DNA of 64,000 nt. Source: Bacillota bacterium (GTDB taxonomy: Bacteria > Bacillota > Clostridia > Oscillospirales > Acutalibacteraceae). The notes below the pieces were generated by a model that was not told where the DNA came from, made no database searches, and saw only the letters and a list, made by a program, of their open reading frames with translations. Made by a program: the position numbers and the translations under genes. The stretch's first letter is position 1. Every line of letters begins with the position of its first letter. Positions 19,695 to 27,011 of the stretch are shown here, one piece after another. The stretch spans positions 1 to 64,000 of the forward strand of contig JAETPP010000002.1 in assembly GCA_021771115.1 (NCBI GenBank), written 5' to 3'.

Positions 19695-19780
19695 CCGGAA
19701 GGCAACTCCCAACAATTCTAAGCAGCATATGGCGTGAGCCTTGAATTGTGGGGTGTTGCTTTAGGGCTATCTTCCTTTTT
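19686..19780 (+). terminator. Unusually long imperfect hairpin terminator after the ECF operon
   Basis: About 37-bp imperfect stem (GGAGGATAGCCGGAAGGCAACTCCCAACAATTCTAAG / CCTTGAATTGTGGGGTGTTGCTTTAGGGCTATCTTCC) followed by TTTTT; left arm overlaps the stop codon. Confidence 0.7.
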
Positions 19781-19796
19781 CTTCGCCGAAACCTGC

Positions 19797-19823
19797 ACCG
19801 AATTCGGAAAATTTCATACAATA
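19797..19823 (+). promoter_or_regulatory. SigmaK-like promoter AC-N16-CATACAATA
   Basis: Exact match to AC-N16-CATANNNTA upstream of the 267-aa Cys-rich protein gene. Confidence 0.45.
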
Positions 19824-19893
19824 GGGAGAAAGCAGCGTTACGCCAGAAAATACAGACATAGTGACGCCGCCATGAAATAAAGGAGGAGATTTC

Positions 19894-20697
19894 ATGCCCG
19901 AAAACGAAGGCACTCCCGAATTCGATTGCCGGGATTATTTCAAAGAAGCAGTCTGTATCGACGCCATGCGGATCTACGATTCCTGCAGCGACAAGGACTG
20001 TCTGGAGGACATAAGGGTACTGTTTCCCGCGGACCGGCAGGCGCTGGTGGACAACGCCACAAATGTGCGGATCAGGGATGTAAGCGTCATCACAGTGTAT
20101 CTGGATCTGCAGCCCATTCCGTTTAATAAGGGCTTCTACTCTGTGGATATGACCTTTTTCTTCGATGTAGCTCTGGATCTGTTCGGCAATTCCGCTTCCT
20201 GCCCGATCCCGGTATGCGGCGTGGCCATCTTCAACAAGAAAGTGGTCCTGTACGGCAGCGAGGGCAACGTGAAAATGTTCTCCTCGGATCAGTGCGAGGA
20301 AAGCTGCGATCCCCAGGATTCCACGGTGCTGCCCAAGGCCACCGTGCAGGTGGCGGAGCCGGTTGCCCTTTCCGCCAAGCTGTGCGACAGGCCGCTGTGC
20401 AGCTGCGAGCCTTACTGCCGCATTCCCGAATGCATCTGCCGCAGGTACGGCGGCGAGTTTGAGTCTGCCCCCCAGCGGAACAATGTGTACGTCACCATCG
20501 GCCTTTTCACCATCGTGCAGATCGTGCGCAATGTGCAGATGCTGATCCCCGCCTACGATTTCTGCGTGCCGGAGAAGGAATGCGTGACCTCCAGCGACAA
20601 TCCCTGCGAGCTGTTCCGCCGCATCGACTTCCCCACCGACGAATTCTTCCCGCCCAGAGCCTCTGACCTGGGCGACGGCGGAAAATGCTGCAAATGA
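19894..20697 (+). CDS. Cysteine-rich protein of unknown function (possible spore coat/exosporium protein)
   Basis: 267-aa ORF with RBS AAAGGAGGAG; many Cys (CSDKDC, CEESCDPQ, CDRPLCSCEPYCRIPECICRRY, CC terminus). Confidence 0.75.
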   Translation: MPENEGTPEFDCRDYFKEAVCIDAMRIYDSCSDKDCLEDIRVLFPADRQALVDNATNVRIRDVSVITVYLDLQPIPFNKGFYSVDMTFFFDVALDLFGNSASCPIPVCGVAIFNKKVVLYGSEGNVKMFSSDQCEESCDPQDSTVLPKATVQVAEPVALSAKLCDRPLCSCEPYCRIPECICRRYGGEFESAPQRNNVYVTIGLFTIVQIVRNVQMLIPAYDFCVPEKECVTSSDNPCELFRRIDFPTDEFFPPRASDLGDGGKCCK

Positions 20698-20718
20698 TCC
20701 AACCGCTCTAAACAGAAA

Positions 20719-20755
20719 AACGGTCCCTCGGCTTTTCTGCCGAAGGGCCGTTTTC
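20719..20755 (+). terminator. Intrinsic terminator
   Basis: AAAACGGTCCCTCGGC-TTTTCT-GCCGAAGGGCCGTTTT. Confidence 0.85.
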
Positions 20756-20842
20756 TCATGGGGAAAAGAATTGCTTCCTTACCTTTCAGGATAAGGTTTG
20801 ATTTTTTGGAAAACATTTCCAGGAAAAATGGCGTAAATAGGG

Positions 20843-20871
20843 TTGACTTTTTTAGAAAATATCCATATAAT
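20843..20871 (+). promoter_or_regulatory. SigmaA promoter TTGACT-N17-TATAAT
   Basis: Near-consensus hexamers, about 90 bp upstream of the 20963 ORF. Confidence 0.7.
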
Positions 20872-20962
20872 TTCACACAAGATAAGTGCTTTTCGCCTGC
20901 TGGGCTGCATTTCTGCTTCAATGCCCCAAAAGCCTTGATCCCCAATGAAAGGAGAGCGTGTT

Positions 20963-21232
20963 ATGGCAGAATACTGTGTGGATTGCTGGAATAAAATTCA
21001 CGAGATCGATCCGCCGAAATCGCCGGAGCAGTTCATTCTGTCAAAAACGCCGGAGCTCTGCGAGGGCTGTGGAAAATACCGTCCCACGGTGATCCTGGAG
21101 CGAAGCGGTTACTACCGGCATAAGCTCCGCTTTCTGCTTCTGCCCGTCAAGCTGCTGCGTGCCCTGTGGAATTTACTCACCGCCCCCTACCGCCTATACC
21201 GGATTAAAAAAAGCGGCTCCCGCCGAAGCTAG
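20963..21232 (+). CDS. Small CxxC-motif (zinc-ribbon-like) protein of unknown function
   Basis: MAEYCVDCWNKI...ELCEGCGKYRP, RBS AAAGGAGAG; promoter upstream. Confidence 0.65.
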   Translation: MAEYCVDCWNKIHEIDPPKSPEQFILSKTPELCEGCGKYRPTVILERSGYYRHKLRFLLLPVKLLRALWNLLTAPYRLYRIKKSGSRRS

Positions 21233-21345
21233 CGGGAACCGCTTTTTGATTGCAAAAATTGCTGAAGGGCAGCACAACATTTCTCATTTTTCATCGGTGC
21301 GGCCCGCCAGGTAATCCAAAGAAACATGAAACAGCTCGGCGATCC
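21208..21345 (+). repeat. Left 138-bp direct repeat (hairpin terminator plus 3' end of an XRE-type gene)
   Basis: About 96% identical (5 mismatches counted by eye) to 31208-31345; offset exactly 10,000 bp. Confidence 0.9.
21284..21345 (-). pseudogene. 3' fragment of an XRE-type regulator gene (remnant RIAELFHVSLDYLAGRTDEK)
   Basis: Same C-terminus as the intact 88-aa ORF at 31284; homology stops abruptly at 21345. Confidence 0.75.
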
Positions 21346-21458
21346 TGCTCGGAAATGGCTGTATTTCACTTGATCCGTCCGGATCGCAAACCCAAAAGAG
21401 AATTCGCTTTTTTACATAGTCTTTCCTTTTACGTGCAATCATTTTGACGCTCTTGCCA

Positions 21459-23309
21459 TCACCGTCTTCTGCGATAATACTCATAGAAGATGTAGGTGTC
21501 AAACCATCGCTGAGTGCCGGGCTCATGTTGCCACAGAAAGGTGGAAAGCTGTTGGAATTGCTGTTGTCCTTTCTCTGCTGTACCGCAGGTTTGGGCCAGG
21601 AGGTAGTTATTCATTCTGTACAGCAGCCTCCAGTAAAACCGCAGCGCGTCCGCGAAAGGGCAAGATGATTTTTCTTGGCGGCAGAGGAACCGGTAACGGA
21701 AGAGAAGCTTTCGGATATTCAAATAGTGTTCCTGATAAGCAGCCCATTTCTCATGGCGATCTCTGGAAAGGTATTCCATGGGGAAGAGGCGACTGGCCTT
21801 TTCCAGAAAATTCTGAACATCTCCGGCACGATCCCCAAAAGCCTGCCGAAAATAGAGTTCTTTTTCCTGAGCGTAATCCAAAGCAGCGTCCCAAAGAACA
21901 CGACCGGACATCCATCCCAAAAAATTGTGTGGAATGCCGACTCGCTGTACCTGACAGTGGATCAGACCGTGAAGGCCGAGACTTGCAAGGGCCTGAATAT
22001 CCTGATATAGTACCCGGCCTGTAATTTCCAATCCCAAATCATACTGTAAAGGCGAGATCAAATGGTAATCGTAATCAAAGCTATCCCCGGAGAAGGAACT
22101 TTGCCACGCCTTTAAATAAGCCAGGTTTTCTTCTACATCCCGGGGAAAGGAAAGCTGGTTCTGCCGGTAGGGCGGCAATTCGGGAGTTTGCTTCAAAGGA
22201 TGCAGCGGCTTTGAAAATGTTCGGGTAATTGGAGCAAACATCAGGAGAAAACGGTCCTGGTTTTGTATTTTTTCTCTTTCCGGCGGCCAAAGCAGATCAA
22301 AATACAACAGAAAGACCACCTTAGTTGGCAATCCCCGAGAGGAAAGCTTCTCATCTAAAAGGTTCAGCATTTCTACATAAAAATCAGAAGGCCGCGCTTT
22401 TTGGCAGTCTTGGCACTCACACTGATTATTGGCGTCATCGGCCAACCAGAAATGCAGCACGTCTATTTCCGGGTGCTGCTGGGCATATCGGGCGATATAT
22501 TCGGTGATAAGCTCCCTGGTTTCGGCATTGCCGTAGCAGAGGTTCGTATTTAGCGGTATCCCATTCCAAAGCCCCCTATTCCCGTTTACCAGGGCCATGT
22601 GCTTGGTTTGTTCCGGAGTAGGAGTCAAGGCGACCGGCTCCCATCCCCGCCCGGAAATTCCCAGGGGTTCACAAGTCCATCCGTGGCCCACCGCGTGGTA
22701 GAGCATTCCCCGCCGCTTTACGGCTTTCGCAATTTCCCCCATGTAAGTCCGGCATTTTTCACCGGAGATTCCTTCCTTGTCCCGAAAGGGGTTTTGGGAG
22801 TGATCATACCAACGCTCAAAAAAGGTATAGCCTTCCATAAATTGGGTGAAATAGCTATTATATCCTACCTTAGGCGCCCAATCGATCAGATCCAGCACAT
22901 TTTCCAGAGAAGCCGCGCCTTCCAGGCAAATGCCCCGGTGGCGGTAGGAGGCTTCCTCCTTCAGGTGTACGGAAACTGATCTCCAGTCCACGTGAGGGAA
23001 AAAAGTGTGTCCCGGGCGAAGGAAAGAACATCCTGCCTCTGTGAGAAGGCGGTAAACAGCCAGCAAAAGACTTCGAGAGTTGCTCCCTTGCAGGATCCCC
23101 CGTCCATTTTCCACAGAGATTTCATACCCATCGTCCCAAAAGGGGTCCTTACCCGGTGAAAGGGGGAAGCCTAGCCGCAGTTCTATACACAGCGTCTCGT
23201 CCTGCTGCTGGATCATTGGGTGCATCTTCACAATCCCGTTTTCCAATTCTTTCGCGGCAAATTCACCGGTGGCTCCCGCGTTTTCATCATAGCAAGCCAG
23301 AAAAGCCAT
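21459..23309 (-). CDS. DUF4838-like / glycoside-hydrolase-related protein
   Basis: 616 aa; GNAETRELITEYIARYAQQHPEIDVLHFWLADDANNQCECQDCQKARPSDFYVEMLNLL pattern; located with sugar ABC genes. Confidence 0.75.
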   Translation of the reverse strand: MAFLACYDENAGATGEFAAKELENGIVKMHPMIQQQDETLCIELRLGFPLSPGKDPFWDDGYEISVENGRGILQGSNSRSLLLAVYRLLTEAGCSFLRPGHTFFPHVDWRSVSVHLKEEASYRHRGICLEGAASLENVLDLIDWAPKVGYNSYFTQFMEGYTFFERWYDHSQNPFRDKEGISGEKCRTYMGEIAKAVKRRGMLYHAVGHGWTCEPLGISGRGWEPVALTPTPEQTKHMALVNGNRGLWNGIPLNTNLCYGNAETRELITEYIARYAQQHPEIDVLHFWLADDANNQCECQDCQKARPSDFYVEMLNLLDEKLSSRGLPTKVVFLLYFDLLWPPEREKIQNQDRFLLMFAPITRTFSKPLHPLKQTPELPPYRQNQLSFPRDVEENLAYLKAWQSSFSGDSFDYDYHLISPLQYDLGLEITGRVLYQDIQALASLGLHGLIHCQVQRVGIPHNFLGWMSGRVLWDAALDYAQEKELYFRQAFGDRAGDVQNFLEKASRLFPMEYLSRDRHEKWAAYQEHYLNIRKLLFRYRFLCRQEKSSCPFADALRFYWRLLYRMNNYLLAQTCGTAEKGQQQFQQLSTFLWQHEPGTQRWFDTYIFYEYYRRRR

Positions 23310-23328
23310 GGTATCGCTCCTTTCCTTT

Positions 23329-24195
23329 TCAGCCTTTTACGGCGCCCAGCATAATACCGCTGGAAAAATATTTTTGCAAAAAGGGATACACTGACAGAAT
23401 GGGAATCATGGTCAGCACGGTATTGGCCATTTTCACTGTGCTGGAGAAAACAGAAGCCTCCCCGCCGGCAAGCTGCGTTCCGCCCACATTGGCACTGGAG
23501 GCGGCATTGATCATGGAATACAAATAGTGCTGCAAGCTGCGCTTATCCCTGCTGGTGATAAAGTACAGGGATGGCTGGAAGATATTCCAATAATCCACCA
23601 GCAGGAACATCCCTACCGAAGCAATAAGGGGCTTTGAAAGGGGAAGTACGATACGCAGGAAAATTTTGAAGGCGGAGCATCCGTCCAGCATGGCGGATTC
23701 TTCCAAGGCCACGGGGAAATCTCGAAAGAAAGTGCGCACGATCACAAGGTAATAGGCGTTTACCAGAGTGGGGATAATGTATACGGAAAGGGTATCCAGA
23801 AGCCCCAGCTGCTTGTTAACAACGTATTCAGGGATCACACCGGCGTATACAAACAAAGTGAGAACCAGCATCCCCGAGATCACCCGCGCTCCGGGGAATG
23901 ACTTGGAGAGAGCGTAGCCGCCCAGGGTGGTAACAAACAGGTTGCACAAAGTTCCGACTACGGTGACAAACAAAGTGACTAACAGCGGCGAAAAGATCTC
24001 GCCCTGTTCAAAAATATACCGATATGCCTCTAAGGTGGGCTGTTTAGGCAAAAGCACTACTTGCGTCTGCATATACTCGCTGTAAGACATGAGCGAGCCC
24101 GCCAGACAATACCAGAGAGGATATAACATAAAAAGTGATATCAGAAAAAAGAAAAGGATCAGCATCCCTTGGCCAATGCGGATTTTTTGTTTCAT
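23329..24195 (-). CDS. Carbohydrate ABC transporter permease (MalG/LplC-like)
   Basis: Polytopic protein with EAA-like loop (EESAMLDGCSAFKIFLRIVLPLSKP). Confidence 0.93.
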   Translation of the reverse strand: MKQKIRIGQGMLILFFFLISLFMLYPLWYCLAGSLMSYSEYMQTQVVLLPKQPTLEAYRYIFEQGEIFSPLLVTLFVTVVGTLCNLFVTTLGGYALSKSFPGARVISGMLVLTLFVYAGVIPEYVVNKQLGLLDTLSVYIIPTLVNAYYLVIVRTFFRDFPVALEESAMLDGCSAFKIFLRIVLPLSKPLIASVGMFLLVDYWNIFQPSLYFITSRDKRSLQHYLYSMINAASSANVGGTQLAGGEASVFSSTVKMANTVLTMIPILSVYPFLQKYFSSGIMLGAVKG

Positions 24196-24218
24196 AGAGC
24201 AACCTCCTTCCGGCTTTA

Positions 24219-25145
24219 CTAGAACAGGCCTTCTTCACCCAGTGCTTTGGAGAACCTGTCCGCCAAAAACAGCATCAGCGCCGCTACCGCGGATTTAAAT
24301 ACGCCTGCCGCCGTAGCGATGGAATATCGTCCCTGTTGGATGCCTATACGGTACACAAACGTATCCAAAATATCCCCTGTCTCCAAGGTCATATCATTTA
24401 CCAGAGTCTGCACTTGCTCAAATCCCACATTCAGTAGGTTGCCGACCCGCATAATGAACAACACCACAATAATACTTTTAATTCCTGCCAAGGAAATGTG
24501 CCAAATGCGCTGGTACCAGTTGGCGCCATCTACCTTTGCCGCATCATACAGCTCGGGATCCACCCCGGCAAGAGCGGCAAGGTAAACGATCATACTCCAG
24601 CCGGTTTCTTTCCAAATATCTGTAAGCACTAGGATGGGGCGAAACATCTCTTTCTCTCCCAGGAACATCACAGGCTTCTGGCCCAACGCCCTCAACAGGT
24701 TGTTAAACAGCCCACCGTTTAGCGCCGTAAGGTTTGCCAGAACAGATCCGACAATAACCCAGGAAAGAAAATGGGGCAAGTACAGAATGTTCTCATATAC
24801 CCGCTTCAGTCGATGGCTGCGCATTTCAGAGAGCAGCACTGCCATAAGGATGGGAATAGGAAAACAAAACGCCAATTTATACAGGCTGATCAGAAGGGTG
24901 TTGCCGAGAGCCTGCCAGAACCCGGGCGTTTTTATCAGGATTTGAAAATTCTCCAGATCTACCCATTCGCAGGCTTCTATGCTCCTAGTTACACGGTAGT
25001 CGCGAAAGGCAATTTGGGTATAATACAGTGGAAAAAGCTTAAAGATTAGAAAATACAACACCAGCGGCAGCACAAACAAATACCACATTCTGGCGCGGTA
25101 CAACGTTCGGAGCCAGCCGTGGCGGCCGGTATTTGCTTCTTTCAT
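24219..25145 (-). CDS. Sugar ABC transporter permease (UgpA/LplB-like)
   Basis: LYDAAKVDGANWYQRIWHISLAGIKSIIVVLFIMRVG permease loop. Confidence 0.93.
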   Translation of the reverse strand: MKEANTGRHGWLRTLYRARMWYLFVLPLVLYFLIFKLFPLYYTQIAFRDYRVTRSIEACEWVDLENFQILIKTPGFWQALGNTLLISLYKLAFCFPIPILMAVLLSEMRSHRLKRVYENILYLPHFLSWVIVGSVLANLTALNGGLFNNLLRALGQKPVMFLGEKEMFRPILVLTDIWKETGWSMIVYLAALAGVDPELYDAAKVDGANWYQRIWHISLAGIKSIIVVLFIMRVGNLLNVGFEQVQTLVNDMTLETGDILDTFVYRIGIQQGRYSIATAAGVFKSAVAALMLFLADRFSKALGEEGLF

Positions 25146-25232
25146 GAAACATGCGCCCCTTTTAAAAAATTTCGAAAAACAAATGGGGGAGGGCTGCGGC
25201 CCTCCCCCAACAGCTGTTCTGGTTTTGTGCGC

Positions 25233-26765
25233 TTACCGGCGGCTGAGATACTCAGTCACTTCAGACCGATATTGCTCCAGCCCGGCCTCATTCATCTCCT
25301 GCAGGTATACATCCCAATTTTCGTCTATGTCCTTTTCTCCCGTGAGGAAAGACACCAGCCATTTTCGGAACACCTCCTCAATATTGGTGGAAAGTTCTAC
25401 AGAATCATCGGTAAGCATGAACGCAGCTGGGTTAGCTACGCCAGCCTGATCCTGATACTCACTGAATTTGATGACCTGTTCGTTCCTGGTAAGCAGATCC
25501 AGGGTGCCATAGCTGGTCATTTCCCCCAGGAAATTGATCTGAGATCCCCAATTTTCCCGGGCAGCATCGCTATTCTGGACGATTTCTCCGTTTTCCTCCA
25601 TCTTAAAGGTATCGTCCACGCCGTAAAGGGTGAGCTCTTTTCCCTCGTCGCCGGCAAGGTAATCTATGATCTGGAAGAGCTTTTCCCGTTTGTCTTCTGT
25701 AGTGGCGGCGGGAATATAGGTATACCCATAACCGGGATAAAGCATCAGCACATCACCTTCCGGCCCCTGGGGGAAGGGTACCAGCGCGTAGAGCTCCGCA
25801 TTGGGATCATAGGCTTCCAAAGCAGTTTCCACTGTGCCATACCAAGATTCGTTGATGTTCCGGAAAAGGACGGCCGCTCTACCGGTAGCCACCTTCTCAA
25901 TGGCCTTTTCATAGTCGTTGATGGCCAGCTCCGGGTCTAACAGGTTGTTTTCAAACAGGTCGTTAAAGTAGTGCAGGCCTTCTTTAAACCCATCTGTAGT
26001 GCGGGAATAAACCGCTTCCCCGTTTTCAAGCTTCCAGGTGTTGAATCCGGTAAATCCGATCATCATGTACTCCACAGAACCTACCCAATCGCAGGTGATG
26101 CCGATAGTGCCTTTGCCATCCAAATCGGCCTCCACCATTTTCTGCAGTACATCCCGAAATTCCTCCATGGTGGTAGGCACTTTCAAGTTTAATTTATCCA
26201 GCCAATCCTTGCGGATGTAATACCCATTGGCCAAATGGCCGTTGTAGTTTGGGATCCGGTAAAAGCCATCCTGCTCAGAAAGCAGTTCCGCGTTGGGTGT
26301 TTCCAGCAGGGAAGGAAGATTTTTCAGTCCCAGTTTGTCAATATACTCACTGACATTTACCAGTTTCCCATCTTCCAAAAGCTGGGCGTACAGCAGATCT
26401 TCCGAATTTCGCAGCCAATCGGGGTAATTATCTGCCGCGATCCGCATCTGCACGGCTTCGGCATAACCATCGGTGCTTACGATAGTGGGGTTGATCTTTA
26501 CGTTGAACTTTTCATTGATAAACTGAATGACCTCATCGTCAGCTGAAACATTGTTGTCGTAAAATCCCATAATCTCCAGTTCAACGGGCTTCTCGTTTTT
26601 CTGAGAGACCTGAGACGCCGGGCTGGAAGGTGTTTTGCCGTCTTCAGAGGCCGAAGATCCATTACGGGGAGCGCCCCCCTCTCCGCATCCTGTACAGGAC
26701 AACGCTAACAGCGCGGCTAAGCTGAAAGCCGCCACTGCTTGGAGCTTTTTTCTCATGGTTGACAT
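25233..26765 (-). CDS. Extracellular solute-binding lipoprotein (family 1, LplA-like)
   Basis: Lipobox ALLALSCTGCGEGG; solute-binding domain; adjacent to two permeases. Confidence 0.93.
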   Translation of the reverse strand: MSTMRKKLQAVAAFSLAALLALSCTGCGEGGAPRNGSSASEDGKTPSSPASQVSQKNEKPVELEIMGFYDNNVSADDEVIQFINEKFNVKINPTIVSTDGYAEAVQMRIAADNYPDWLRNSEDLLYAQLLEDGKLVNVSEYIDKLGLKNLPSLLETPNAELLSEQDGFYRIPNYNGHLANGYYIRKDWLDKLNLKVPTTMEEFRDVLQKMVEADLDGKGTIGITCDWVGSVEYMMIGFTGFNTWKLENGEAVYSRTTDGFKEGLHYFNDLFENNLLDPELAINDYEKAIEKVATGRAAVLFRNINESWYGTVETALEAYDPNAELYALVPFPQGPEGDVLMLYPGYGYTYIPAATTEDKREKLFQIIDYLAGDEGKELTLYGVDDTFKMEENGEIVQNSDAARENWGSQINFLGEMTSYGTLDLLTRNEQVIKFSEYQDQAGVANPAAFMLTDDSVELSTNIEEVFRKWLVSFLTGEKDIDENWDVYLQEMNEAGLEQYRSEVTEYLSRR

Positions 26766-27011
26766 TTCAATTCCTTCTTTCCTTCATATTTTTTCTTTGT
26801 CAGAGCGAACAGACCCATTGACTGGACCGTCCCGTTCTACCGTGTTTCCAGTATAACAAAAGTCCGTTTCCGTAAAAATAGTCTATTTTTTGAATTTCAG
26901 TGGAGTATTTTTCGATCCATCCCAAGACAGATTGACAGGATAAATACCCGGACCTATAATGAAGTCGAAATGGGCATACTAAGATGTGCTGTTTTGAGGA
27001 CGGGGGCTAGT

